Source: Snuella sedimenti (GTDB lineage: Bacteria; Bacteroidota; Bacteroidia; Flavobacteriales; Flavobacteriaceae). From it: a DNA stretch of 64,000 bases. Made by a program: the position numbers and the translations under genes. The notes below the pieces were generated by a model. That model worked only from the letters and a program-made list of their open reading frames with translations, was not told the DNA's origin and did not search any database. The DNA is taken from assembly GCF_016428595.1 (NCBI RefSeq), contig NZ_JAELVQ010000001.1, positions 124,001 to 188,000 on the forward strand, in the 5' to 3' direction. Shown one piece after another: positions 1 to 8,716 of the stretch (its first letter is position 1; each line of letters starts with the position of its first letter).

Positions 1-1801
1 AAATAGTTTCGCTCACCAATTGTCCTATTGTGTCTTTTTTCTGTTTGGGATAAATCTGCATTCGATTCCAATCATCAAGCGTATAACGTTCGTCATCCAT
101 TAAAATGGATGTGATTTCACTTGATATATCGGCATCAACTGAATTGATAAATGTCTTTAGCTCAAAATTAGGGTTTTGATTTAATGCCTCTATTACTTTA
201 TAATAGATCGTTTTAAATCGAGGGTTAGAAAATTCCATTTCGTCTTCCTGCAAATCCAAAAACACTTTTTCAAAAACTTTAGATTGATGAACCACAGGTT
301 CTAAAACCAATTCTCCCTTATCGTTCTCTTTTAACACCAGATCCTCAAAATCTTCAACTTCATTACCATACAACAACAAAACCTCTATAATCTTACGTTC
401 TAAAATATATTGCACATCTACCTTTTTAACAGGTTGTTGGTGCTTGATCACTTCAAAAGCTTTCTTACTCTGCTGGCCCTGTTTGCTTTCTTTCTGAACT
501 TCTTTTTTATCGATCTGAGCCAACGTACTAAATAAAACCTCTTCACTTATATCCATTATCCTTGCACACTCCTGGATATAAATTTCTTTTTTAATACGAT
601 CGGGTATTTTAGAAATACTATTTACAATATCCCTGACTGTATCTGCTTTTTTAATGGGATCGTTCTTAGAATCTTCAAACAAAACAGATGCTTTAAACTG
701 AATAAAATCCTTAGCATTTGTTTCTAAATATAATTTAAGTTCTTCAAGCGTATTTTTTCTTGCAAAACTATCGGGGTCTTCACCTTCTGGAAAAGAACAC
801 ACCTTAACATCCATCCCTTGCTCTAGAATAAGATCCACTCCACGAAGTGAAGCACGCATACCCGCTGCATCGCCATCAAACAAAACAGTTATATTCTTTG
901 TCAATCTGTTTATGAGCCTAATTTGGTCTGAGGTTAAAGCCGTTCCCGAAGAAGACACCACATTTTTTATCCCAGTTTGATAAAACTGAATAACATCGGT
1001 ATATCCTTCAACCAGATAACAGTTATCTTCTTTAGAAATACTTTGCTTGGCATGATAAATACCATACAAAACTTTACTTTTATGGTAAATATCGCTTTCT
1101 GGAGAATTTAAGTATTTAGCTGCTTTTTTATCATTAATCAAAATACGCCCTCCAAAGCCCAACACTCGACCGCTCATACTTTTAATAGGAAACATAACAC
1201 GTCCTTTAAACCTATCGAAACGCTTTGTTTCCTTAACAATAGTAAGTCCTGTTTTTTCTAAATACTCTATACTATACCCCTGCTTTAGAGCTTCATCCGT
1301 AAAAGCTTGCCACTCATCAAGCGAATACCCCAAGTCGAAAGTCTTTATAGTTTCATTGGTAAACCCCCGTTCTTTAAAGTAACTCAAACCAATCGCTTGT
1401 CCCTGATCGGTTTTATGAAGTATTCGTTGAAAATAAGCATTCGCAAATTCACTAACCAAATACAAACTCTCACGTGTATTGGCCTGTTCTTTTTGTTCGT
1501 TAGACTGTTCGGTTTCTTCTATTTCAATGTTGTATCGTTTTGCTAAATACTTTATTGCTTCTGGGTAGGTAAAATGTTCGTGTTCCATTAAAAATGCAAC
1601 AACATTCCCACCTTTGCCACTGGAAAAATCCTTCCAGATTTGCTTAACCGGAGACACCATAAAACTTGGGGAACGTTCATCACTAAAAGGACTCAACCCT
1701 TTAAAGTTGCTCCCTGCTTTTTTAAGCTGAACAAAATCGCCAATAACCTCTTCTACACGAGCGGTCTCAAATACTAAATCTATGGATGATTGTGATATCA
1801 A
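1..1801 (-). CDS. dnaG: DNA primase DnaG, 3' part missing at the window edge
   Basis: Synthesises RNA primers at the replication fork. The frame is open from the window edge to a TTG at 1801-1799; an in-frame TAA lies just upstream and no ATG is available, so TTG (MISQSSIDLVFETARV) is the likely start. About 600 codons are present; the family is usually around 650 residues, so the helicase-binding C-terminus is cut off. The N-terminal primase zinc-domain fold is recognisable (LKKAGSNFKGLSPFSDERSP), but the usual Cys-His-Cys-Cys zinc ligands are replaced: SPFS stands where CPFH is expected and DFSS where CFGC is expected. The TOPRIM region follows (VFCSFPEGEDPDSF-like residues encoded near 790-770). 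Identity is secure; zinc loss is read directly from the sequence. Confidence 0.93.
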   Translation of the reverse strand, partial: MISQSSIDLVFETARVEEVIGDFVQLKKAGSNFKGLSPFSDERSPSFMVSPVKQIWKDFSSGKGGNVVAFLMEHEHFTYPEAIKYLAKRYNIEIEETEQSNEQKEQANTRESLYLVSEFANAYFQRILHKTDQGQAIGLSYFKERGFTNETIKTFDLGYSLDEWQAFTDEALKQGYSIEYLEKTGLTIVKETKRFDRFKGRVMFPIKSMSGRVLGFGGRILINDKKAAKYLNSPESDIYHKSKVLYGIYHAKQSISKEDNCYLVEGYTDVIQFYQTGIKNVVSSSGTALTSDQIRLINRLTKNITVLFDGDAAGMRASLRGVDLILEQGMDVKVCSFPEGEDPDSFARKNTLEELKLYLETNAKDFIQFKASVLFEDSKNDPIKKADTVRDIVNSISKIPDRIKKEIYIQECARIMDISEEVLFSTLAQIDKKEVQKESKQGQQSKKAFEVIKHQQPVKKVDVQYILERKIIEVLLLYGNEVEDFEDLVLKENDKGELVLEPVVHQSKVFEKVFLDLQEDEMEFSNPRFKTIYYKVIEALNQNPNFELKTFINSVDADISSEITSILMDDERYTLDDWNRMQIYPKQKKDTIGQLVSETI

Positions 1802-1949
1802 ATGACTACATTAACCCATTAAAAACGGGAATCTTTTTTATTAAAACTTAATTTTTAAAAGTAGGTTCCTGACTTTGCAGAAATAACAATGTAAAAGTAC
1901 TATAATCTTATTGATTTTAGAAACGCATTAGCTTCTTGGATTTAATATT

Positions 1950-2093
1950 ATGAAATGCCTACTAACAAAAAGTTGCAAACCCAACCGAAATCGAAGATTC
2001 ACGAGCTCCTATTTTCAAAAGAATAACACGTGAGTATATGATAATTTAGGCATCGCATCTGACCACTAAAAAACAATAAAATTTAAACAGATG
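1950..2093 (+). repeat. Leader-like repeat, copy 1 (interrupted)
   Basis: This lies in the 374-base gap between dnaG and the DoxX-like gene; nothing else was recognised in that gap. It matches, in inverted orientation, positions 12322-12418. Both copies carry ATGAAATGCC, then GTTGCAAACCCAACC, then ATATGATAATTT, then GGCATCGCATCTGACCAC and an A-rich stretch ending in AACAGATG. Copy 1 has about 48 extra bases between the second and third blocks. ATGCCTA/TAGGCAT can pair here, and the equivalent pair in the other copy is ATGCCCA/TGGGCAT, a compensatory change. The ATG at the right end opens only a six-codon frame, so this copy may be the relic of a gene start. Confidence 0.75.
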
Positions 2094-2175
2094 ACAATGA
2101 TCATGTTTTAAACAAAGTTTTTCTACTACTTTTAATAACTGTATTGAAATTACTAACAACAAATCCTTTAAATTC

Positions 2176-2556
2176 ATGAAGTCGCAAAATCTTTTTTTAG
2201 TATGGTTTAGGATTATATTGGGTTTATTCTTAATTGTATATGCCTTAAATCAATTTTTGCATTTTTTACCAACATCGTATGGAACAATGCCAGAAAACAC
2301 AAGAGACTTTATAGATGCTGTTGCACCTTACTTACCCTACCTGTACATGTTTGAAATCTTAATAGGGATACTATTGCTTATTAATAAATGGACAGCTTTT
2401 ATCATTATTGTTTTATTTCCCCTCACTATAGCATTCTTGATTTTTAATCTTTCTAATAACGATATCAGTAAAATTTGGCCTGCCCTTATAGTAGCTTTCT
2501 TAAATATAGCTTTGGTACTAAGTAATAAAAAGAAATATATTCCGCTCTTTGAATAA
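2176..2556 (+). CDS. DoxX-like small integral membrane protein
   Basis: A 126-residue protein with four predicted membrane helices (about residues 9-29, 50-70, 73-93 and 99-117). The layout and motifs (FRIILGLFLIVYALNQF, PYLYMFEILIGILLLI) match the DoxX/DoxD-like superfamily, whose biochemical role in Bacteroidota is unclear. It stands alone on the plus strand, and its downstream hairpin separates it from a convergent gene. The function is therefore given only at family level. Confidence 0.7.
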   Translation: MKSQNLFLVWFRIILGLFLIVYALNQFLHFLPTSYGTMPENTRDFIDAVAPYLPYLYMFEILIGILLLINKWTAFIIIVLFPLTIAFLIFNLSNNDISKIWPALIVAFLNIALVLSNKKKYIPLFE

Positions 2557-2584
2557 TTTGATTATAATTAATTTGTTTTAGCAA

Positions 2585-2628
2585 CATAAAAGCAGGCAAT
2601 ACCTCAATTGGAAAAACCTGCTTTTATG
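2585..2628. terminator. Bidirectional intrinsic terminator
   Basis: A perfect 12-bp inverted repeat, CATAAAAGCAGG and CCTGCTTTTATG, encloses a 20-base loop between convergent genes. A/T tracts inside the stem ends give U-rich 3' ends on either strand. Confidence 0.7.
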
Positions 2629-2673
2629 GTTTTATAGAATGACATATTGCCTAAGCACTATAAATTAAAAACA

Positions 2674-3732
2674 TTAATCTATATCAAAACGTAAACCTAA
2701 CGAAATGTTGTGTTGTTCTACGATTTGGTCTTTAAATAGAGGGGATAAATCGTATTTAACGTACAACGCAGTATTATCGAATGCCAAATAGCCGCTTACC
2801 CCGTAAACCAAGTTAGAAGTATTAAACCCTCTTTTTTGTTTATCCTTTACGCGCTCGCCATCCAAGCTATATTTTAATTTTTGTCGAGTTCCAATATTAA
2901 ACCCTCCATAACCGCCAATACCAATTTTAAATTTATTTTGTGTTGAATACCTATAATATGTTCCTTTATCTATTTTCTTTGACGGACCAAACTCTAGGTG
3001 CATTGGGAAAACCAAATTAGTAACTGATAATTTGGATTTTTTTAAATTTTCTGGAGACTCTGCCAGCACAACTTGATCTTCTTGATTAATAAAATATTTG
3101 TTTTCTATCGGTTTTAAACCGTTTATTTGAAGTGAAGGCCCATATTTCAACCTTAGCCAATTGGTATTCTTAAACACGCGTTTTTTCCATACCCAACCTA
3201 TTTCAAAAAAACGAGAACCGCCAAATTTATATGGAGAATCATCTAATTTTACACCTTCAATAATAGCATTATTTAAACCAATGGCTAACAAAAACTCACT
3301 TGTAATTCTTTTATCATTCTCTTTTTCCTTTTTGTCTTCAGTAATAGCATACGGTTTATTATTGATTACTACTCCAAATTTATAATCTGCTCCTGTCCGA
3401 CTTAACCCATAATCATTCCTCTTTAAAAGGGCTATTTTGTTATCAACAATAGCAATTCTGTTTTCAATATTCAAAGCTGCAACTTTTGCAACTTCCATTT
3501 TTAATTTTTCAGCCTCTTCATTAGTAATCTCCCCTGCTCCTAATCGCTTATTTATTGCTTCTACTTCTTTCTTTAAATAATCTCGCTCTTCCTTCTCGAT
3601 AGTAAACTTGACTTCTTCGAGCATTTCAATATTCTTTCTATTTTTAATAGCAGGAATTGTGTCTTGTGCCTGGATTAACTGCACACTTAAACCCAGTGCC
3701 AAAAGCACTAAATACTTAGTAATTGTTTGCAT
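2674..3732 (-). CDS. Exported outer-membrane beta-barrel protein with N-terminal coiled coil
   Basis: A 352-residue protein. A signal peptide covers about residues 1-22, ending in IQAQ. A Glu/Lys-rich helical region (about 35-105) looks like a coiled coil. From about 115 on, alternating hydrophobic strands (e.g. FFEIGWVWKKRVFKN, YGPSLQINGLKP, ISLGLRFDID at the end) indicate an outer-membrane barrel. The last residue pattern, with aromatic/hydrophobic alternation, fits a BAM recognition signal. It is the third gene after the sigma/anti-sigma pair on the same strand, 55 bases downstream, and may be a target or partner of that system. No specific substrate can be named. Confidence 0.6.
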   Translation of the reverse strand: MQTITKYLVLLALGLSVQLIQAQDTIPAIKNRKNIEMLEEVKFTIEKEERDYLKKEVEAINKRLGAGEITNEEAEKLKMEVAKVAALNIENRIAIVDNKIALLKRNDYGLSRTGADYKFGVVINNKPYAITEDKKEKENDKRITSEFLLAIGLNNAIIEGVKLDDSPYKFGGSRFFEIGWVWKKRVFKNTNWLRLKYGPSLQINGLKPIENKYFINQEDQVVLAESPENLKKSKLSVTNLVFPMHLEFGPSKKIDKGTYYRYSTQNKFKIGIGGYGGFNIGTRQKLKYSLDGERVKDKQKRGFNTSNLVYGVSGYLAFDNTALYVKYDLSPLFKDQIVEQHNISLGLRFDID

Positions 3733-3787
3733 AACTGTTCGTTTTAATCCCTTACGGTAATTATTAATTGATTTTGATGAAAGATTT

Positions 3788-4525
3788 TTAATTATTTCTT
3801 TGAGCCACAGCTGTTTTTACCGAATTGTAACTTGCTTTTATGGCTTCAAATACCTTGGTTCTAAAAGACTGGTCGAGCTCTGCTTCAACATCTTCCAATA
3901 ATGCTATGGCATCAACCTTTTGAAAACTTTTATCTTGTAATCGTTTTAATTTAATCTCCTTTTCTGCCTGCTGTAACAAAGCTTCAATTTCATCATCGGA
4001 AACTTCCTTGTTTTCGTTTTTCATGGTATGGATCTGAACTACTAAGTCTTGAATCTTTTGCGCTTCAAAAGTTAAATTCTCTACAACAGCAACCTTAGAG
4101 ACAGCTTCAATCTTTTGCTCTTCTTTAGCAACAATCTTATCTTCTAATGCAACTATAGTATTAACTTCATCAATACCCTGTTCAATTACTGGTGTGTCCT
4201 TTACTAACTGATCAACCTCGACATCATTAACATCTTTATTCAATGTTTTTACTTCTTCATTAGCTTGTTCTACAATCACAGCCTTTGTTGGCTCTATTGA
4301 AGGCAATACTTTAATAGTTTCAGTGTTATTATTAAAAAACTGCGTTGCAACCAACAAAACAGCAATAATGCTCGCTGCCATAAACAACCAAGACCTCCCT
4401 GCATTTGGTTTTGCTTCTTTAGCTTCTAAACGACTTGACAGCTTACTCCATGACTCAGTGGAAGGCTTTACCCGTCTGTTTTCAAGTTTTCCCTTAAGAT
4501 GTTCATCAAACTTTATAGGATCCAT
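3788..4525 (-). CDS. Probable anti-sigma factor, single-pass membrane protein
   Basis: A 245-residue protein. A charged N-terminal cytoplasmic part (residues 1-43, starting MDPIKFDEHLKGKLENR) is followed by one membrane helix (about 45-64, SWLFMAASIIAVLLVATQFF) and a long acidic, Val/Glu/Lys-rich periplasmic segment. Its first codons overlap the end of the ECF sigma gene by 20 bases, so the two are translationally coupled. This arrangement is typical of sigma/anti-sigma pairs in Bacteroidota. No zinc-binding HxxxCxxC anti-sigma motif is visible, so the role is inferred from architecture and position. Confidence 0.65.
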   Translation of the reverse strand: MDPIKFDEHLKGKLENRRVKPSTESWSKLSSRLEAKEAKPNAGRSWLFMAASIIAVLLVATQFFNNNTETIKVLPSIEPTKAVIVEQANEEVKTLNKDVNDVEVDQLVKDTPVIEQGIDEVNTIVALEDKIVAKEEQKIEAVSKVAVVENLTFEAQKIQDLVVQIHTMKNENKEVSDDEIEALLQQAEKEIKLKRLQDKSFQKVDAIALLEDVEAELDQSFRTKVFEAIKASYNSVKTAVAQRNN

Positions 4526-5087
4526 AACTTGTTTTATTAATATTATTAACTTTTTCCTGTAACAGTTTCCTTGCTTTAAACAATTGCGACTTCGACGTTC
4601 CTACCGTAATATCTAACATCCCTGCAATTTCCTGATGCTTATATCCTTCAATAGCGTACATAACAAAGACCATTTTATAGCCTTCGGGCAATTCGTCTAT
4701 TAACTGTTGTATTTCGTCTACTTCAATATTTGTTTCTATAGCATTAAACGGTTCGGTTTCATTTTCTGCAATCTCTAAAGAGAATTCGATATTTTTTTGC
4801 TTTCTTAAAAACGAAATAGACTCTCTTATCATAATACGGCGTATCCACCCCTCAAAACTGCCATTATTTCTAAACTGCTTTAAATTTGTAAAGACCTTGA
4901 AAAACCCATTGAGCATTACTTCCTCTGCATCTTGCAAATCGCTTATATAAAACCTGCAAACACTTAGCATCTTGGGCGCATGCAACGTAAATAGTTCATG
5001 CTGCGCTTCCCGATTATTTTTAATCGCTCGTTTAATAAGTACGGATTCGTTTTTATGCAATTGAATAACTTTCAAAAGAGGCTTCAT
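4506..5087 (-). CDS. ECF-type RNA polymerase sigma factor
   Basis: A 193-residue sigma-70 family protein. Region 2 spans about residues 25-92 (core-binding LFTLHAPKMLSVCRFYI, then DLQDAEEVMLNGFFKVF and FEGWIRRIMIRESISFLRK). Region 4 with its helix-turn-helix spans about 125-180 (LPEGYKMVFVMYAIEGY, then HQEIAGMLDITVGTSKSQL). There is no region 1 or 3, as expected for the extracytoplasmic-function class. The stop overlaps the start of the membrane protein that probably restrains it. The stimulus is unknown; the co-directional barrel gene suggests an envelope role. Confidence 0.9.
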   Translation of the reverse strand: MKPLLKVIQLHKNESVLIKRAIKNNREAQHELFTLHAPKMLSVCRFYISDLQDAEEVMLNGFFKVFTNLKQFRNNGSFEGWIRRIMIRESISFLRKQKNIEFSLEIAENETEPFNAIETNIEVDEIQQLIDELPEGYKMVFVMYAIEGYKHQEIAGMLDITVGTSKSQLFKARKLLQEKVNNINKTSYGSYKV

Positions 5088-5157
5088 CTTGTCTTATATT
5101 TATAAAGACGCTGTTCTTGAGTAAAAGGTTGCCTAGGCCTATTTTTTTTGTAAGATT

Positions 5158-6135
5158 TTATTTTTTTCGATCAATTACATAGTTAACCATAAGTTCTAAT
5201 GAACTCTTGTAATCTGATTCTGGATAAGCCTGAAGCAACTGTAAGGCATCTTTTTGAAATTGTTTCATCTTTTTAATGGCATAATCCAATCCACCATTGT
5301 CTTTTACAAAGGCGATGACTTCCTTTACTCGTTTTGTATCCTTATTATGGTTTTTAATAGAATTTATCAACCATCGCTTATCCTTTTTGGATGCATTGTT
5401 CAATACATAAATTAAAGGTAAGGTCATTTTTTGCTCTTTGATATCGATACCTGTTGGCTTTCCTATTTGGGTTTCCCCATAATCGAACAAATCATCTTTA
5501 ATTTGGAATGCCATTCCAATAAGTTCACCAAACTTTCGCATGGTTTCTACATGATTGGACTCTGGTTTTACTGAAGCAGCCCCAAGACTACAACAAGCCG
5601 CTATAAGGGTTGCTGTTTTTTGTCGGATAATTTCGTAATAAATGGCTTCTGTTATATCTAATTTTCGTGCTTTTTCTATTTGAAGTAGTTCGCCCTCACT
5701 CATTTCGCGCACAGCTATTGAAATAATCTTAAGGAGATCGAAATCATTATTATCAATAGACAGTAACAATCCTTTAGATAATAGATAATCTCCTATTAAA
5801 ACTGCTATTTTATTCTTCCAAAGTGCATTTACCGAAAAGAAACCGCGACGTCGGTTACTGTCATCTACCACATCATCATGAACTAATGTTGCCGTATGGA
5901 TTAATTCTATAACCGAAGCGCCCCGATATGTACGTTCGCTAACTTCTCCATTGGAAACCATTTTAGAGACTAAAAACACGAACATTGGACGCATTTGCTT
6001 CCCTTTTCGGTTTACAATATAATGGGTTATTCGGTTAAGTAGGGCTACCTTACTAGACATTGATAATTGAAACTTTTGCTCAAAAAGTTCCATTTCGAAA
6101 GCTATAGGTTGTTTTATACGCTCTACTATTTTCAC
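5158..6135 (-). CDS. Polyprenyl diphosphate synthase (trans-isoprenyl transferase)
   Basis: A 325-residue member of the IspA/IspB family that condenses isopentenyl diphosphate units into a trans-polyprenyl diphosphate, probably the menaquinone side-chain precursor. Both aspartate-rich motifs are present: HDDVVDD at about residues 86-92 with the following NRRRG, and DDLFD at 214-218, with GKP downstream. The length suits a long-chain (octaprenyl-type) synthase, but product length cannot be read from sequence by eye. It lies 70 bases downstream of the ECF sigma gene start region and may share the neighbourhood only. Confidence 0.88.
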   Translation of the reverse strand: MKIVERIKQPIAFEMELFEQKFQLSMSSKVALLNRITHYIVNRKGKQMRPMFVFLVSKMVSNGEVSERTYRGASVIELIHTATLVHDDVVDDSNRRRGFFSVNALWKNKIAVLIGDYLLSKGLLLSIDNNDFDLLKIISIAVREMSEGELLQIEKARKLDITEAIYYEIIRQKTATLIAACCSLGAASVKPESNHVETMRKFGELIGMAFQIKDDLFDYGETQIGKPTGIDIKEQKMTLPLIYVLNNASKKDKRWLINSIKNHNKDTKRVKEVIAFVKDNGGLDYAIKKMKQFQKDALQLLQAYPESDYKSSLELMVNYVIDRKK

Positions 6136-6274
6136 AAATTAAATTTAAGACGTTCCAAATATAAGTTTTAGAAACTAATTTTTACGCGATAATCGAGATT
6201 TAAATACGTTGAGTCTTGCCTCGAAATAAAATGCTTTTCTCCATAAATGCCTCGTATACTTACCGCAAGGTCGT

Positions 6275-7315
6275 TTACGATTTATTAGCCAATTGCCCAC
6301 AAGCTGCATCAATATCCTTACCTCGACTTCTTCTAACATTAACAACAATTCGGTTACGTTCCAAACTGTTAATATATTGCTCTAGAGCTTCATTGGATGC
6401 TTGCTGAAACTCCCCATCACCTATCGGGTTATATTCGATAATGTTTACCTTGCATGGTACATATTTACAAAACTGAACAAAAGCATCGATATCCTCTTGC
6501 GTATCATTTACACCTTTCCATACAACATACTCGTAACTAATTTTACGTTTTGTTTTGGTATACCAATATTCTAAAGCGTCGCGCAAATCGCTTAAAGGGA
6601 AGGTTTCATTAAAAGGCATTATTGCTGTACGTACTTTATCGATAGCCGAATGTAATGAAACAGCCAAATTGAATTTAACCTCATCATCAGCCATTTTTTT
6701 TATCATCTTTGGCACTCCAGATGTAGATACTGTAATACGCTTAGGCGACATCCCCAAACCTTCGGGTGATGTTATTTTATCAATTGCCTTCATTACATTA
6801 TTATAGTTCATAAGCGGTTCGCCCATTCCCATAAACACAATATTACTCAATGGTCTGTTGTAATAAAGTCTACTTTCCTTATCGATAGCAACTACTTGAT
6901 CGTAAATTTCGTCCGGATTTAAATTACGCATACGTTTTAATCGCGCAGTAGCACAGAACCTGCAATCCAAACTGCATCCTACCTGACTTGACACACAGGC
7001 TGTTGTGCGGGTTGGTGTTGGGATTAGTACCGACTCAACAATTAATCCATCATGTAAACGTACGGCATTTTTTACGGTACCGTCGTTACTACGTTGCATA
7101 TTATCGACCTTTATATGGTTGATAACAAAATGTTCTTGTAACATACGGCGTGTTTCTTTAGACAAGTTCGTCATATCTTCGAACGTATGCGCCGATTTTT
7201 GCCAAAGCCATTCATACACTTGGTTTCCTCTAAAAGCCTTATCGCCTTGCTTTACAAAAAAATCCCGTAACTGCTCTTTGGTTAATGCACGTATATCCTT
7301 TTTTTCTGTCGTCAT
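6275..7315 (-). CDS. rlmN: Dual-specificity 23S rRNA/tRNA adenine-C2 methyltransferase RlmN
   Basis: A radical-SAM enzyme methylating A2503 of 23S rRNA and A37 of some tRNAs. It has 346 residues. The 4Fe-4S ligands are C114, C118 and C121 (VGCSLDCRFC). The sequence FMGMGEPLMNYNNV is the SAM-binding GGEP-like element. The C-terminal catalytic Cys is in DIDAACGQL (C339), and C107 is not part of the cluster. Length and motif order match the family. It stands alone between a polyprenyl synthase and queA, with a queA-side terminator upstream. Confidence 0.96.
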   Translation of the reverse strand: MTTEKKDIRALTKEQLRDFFVKQGDKAFRGNQVYEWLWQKSAHTFEDMTNLSKETRRMLQEHFVINHIKVDNMQRSNDGTVKNAVRLHDGLIVESVLIPTPTRTTACVSSQVGCSLDCRFCATARLKRMRNLNPDEIYDQVVAIDKESRLYYNRPLSNIVFMGMGEPLMNYNNVMKAIDKITSPEGLGMSPKRITVSTSGVPKMIKKMADDEVKFNLAVSLHSAIDKVRTAIMPFNETFPLSDLRDALEYWYTKTKRKISYEYVVWKGVNDTQEDIDAFVQFCKYVPCKVNIIEYNPIGDGEFQQASNEALEQYINSLERNRIVVNVRRSRGKDIDAACGQLANKS

Positions 7316-7430
7316 AAGTATTGCAAAAATAGTGAAAGGTTTTTCGAAATATATTATTTGATGAATGAATAATTGATTGATGTTTTACACTTTACAAAAC
7401 ATTAGTTAAGTCAGTTAACCCAGATACTAA

Positions 7431-7457
7431 AAGAAAAAAGCCTCTAAACAGAGGCTT
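7431..7457 (-). terminator. Intrinsic terminator after queA
   Basis: The hairpin AAGCCTC/GAGGCTT has a 6-base loop and is followed on the minus strand by a T-rich run (CTTTTTTCTTTT). It lies 39 bases past the queA stop and upstream of rlmN. Confidence 0.8.
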
Positions 7458-7495
7458 GAATTATATTGTTATGATCTAGGGTCTGTTAACACTAA

Positions 7496-8545
7496 TTAAA
7501 GGATTAACATAGCATCTCCATAACTGTAAAACTTGTACTTTTCTTTTACAGCCTCTTCATAGGCCTTTTTAATAAAATCATGACCTGCAAAAGCAGACAC
7601 CATCATTAGTAAAGTTGATTTTGGTGTATGGAAATTGGTAATCATACAATTTGCGATACTAAAATCGTAAGGGGGGAAGATGAATTTATTGGTCCATCCT
7701 TCAACCTCATTTAACATGCCATTTGATGATACCGAACTTTCAATTGCTCTCATAGCTGTGGTACCTACGGCACAAACACGCTTTTTATTTTGAATTCCCG
7801 TATTAACAATTTCTACTGCCTTTGGGCCAATTTTAAGTTCTTCACTATCCATTTTGTGCTTAGACAAATCTTCCACCTCAACAGGGTTAAAAGTTCCAAG
7901 TCCAACATGCAACGTAACCTCAGCAAAATTAACGCCCTTTATTTCCAAACGCTTTAATAGGTGCTTAGAAAAGTGTAAGCCTGCAGTAGGGGCAGCTACA
8001 GCGCCTTCATTTTTAGCAAAAATCGTTTGGTAACGTTCTTCATCTTCCGGTTCAACTTCTCTTTTAATGTATTTTGGAAGTGGTGTTTCGCCCAAATCTT
8101 TCAATTTCTTTCTAAACTCAGTATAAGAGCCATCATATAGAAAACGTAGGGTACGACCTCTTGAGGTTGTATTGTCTATAACCTCTGCCACCAACGTATC
8201 GTCATCACCAAAGTACAATTTATTACCTATTCTTATTTTTCGGGCAGGATCTACCAAAACGTCCCAAAGACGTTGCTCTTCATTTAATTCTCTTAACAAA
8301 AACACCTCAATTCTGGCTCCTGTCTTTTCTTTATTTCCATATAATCTAGCAGGAAACACCTTGGTATTATTAAGTATCATTACATCATCTTCGTCAAAAT
8401 ACTCAATAATATCTTTAAATAATTTGTGTTCGATAGTTTGCTTCTTTCTATCTAGAACCATTAAACGAGATTCGTCTCTATGTTCTGACGGATATTCTGC
8501 TAGTAATTCGTCCGGTAAATTGAAGCCAAAGTTTGATAATTTCAT
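7496..8545 (-). CDS. queA: S-adenosylmethionine:tRNA ribosyltransferase-isomerase QueA
   Basis: Transfers and isomerises the ribosyl moiety of SAM onto 7-aminomethyl-7-deazaguanine in tRNA, the penultimate step of queuosine synthesis. The 349-residue length is typical. Family signatures are [21 protein letters not shown] near the N-terminus (read in parts), [12 protein letters not shown] (about 60), [14 protein letters not shown] (about 185) and HVGLGTF plus [14 protein letters not shown] further on. No other queuosine gene lies nearby. It has its own terminator downstream. Confidence 0.96.
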   Translation of the reverse strand: MKLSNFGFNLPDELLAEYPSEHRDESRLMVLDRKKQTIEHKLFKDIIEYFDEDDVMILNNTKVFPARLYGNKEKTGARIEVFLLRELNEEQRLWDVLVDPARKIRIGNKLYFGDDDTLVAEVIDNTTSRGRTLRFLYDGSYTEFRKKLKDLGETPLPKYIKREVEPEDEERYQTIFAKNEGAVAAPTAGLHFSKHLLKRLEIKGVNFAEVTLHVGLGTFNPVEVEDLSKHKMDSEELKIGPKAVEIVNTGIQNKKRVCAVGTTAMRAIESSVSSNGMLNEVEGWTNKFIFPPYDFSIANCMITNFHTPKSTLLMMVSAFAGHDFIKKAYEEAVKEKYKFYSYGDAMLIL

Positions 8546-8584
8546 TCGTTTTATTTTTAATAATTTCCTGACATTAAACTAATT

Positions 8585-8640
8585 ATAAAATTAAGAACAC
8601 ATACAAGCACTCGTTGTACTCGTTCTCATATTAAAAATTT
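8585..8640. repeat. Hairpin repeat family, copy 1
   Basis: Located between aroA and queA. An AATTATAAAATTAAGAAC left flank and CATATTAAAAATTTTAAC right flank enclose a long hairpin: on the minus strand AGAACGAGTACAA pairs with TTGTATGTGTTCT with one mismatch and two G-T pairs. Similar elements are at 12450-12515 and 33307-33345. It may act as the aroA terminator, but there is no clean T-run. Confidence 0.5.
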
Positions 8641-8716
8641 TAACTAGTTTACTTTTTTATAAGAAAGCGCAAATATACAATCTGCGACTAGGCCTTGTCA
8701 AGTATTTGGATGATTA

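Noticed and set aside
7470-7492. GGGTCTGTTAACACT after queA as an insertion-sequence end.
   Set aside because: It is a single short palindromic-looking stretch with no partner repeat, no transposase and no target duplication in the window.
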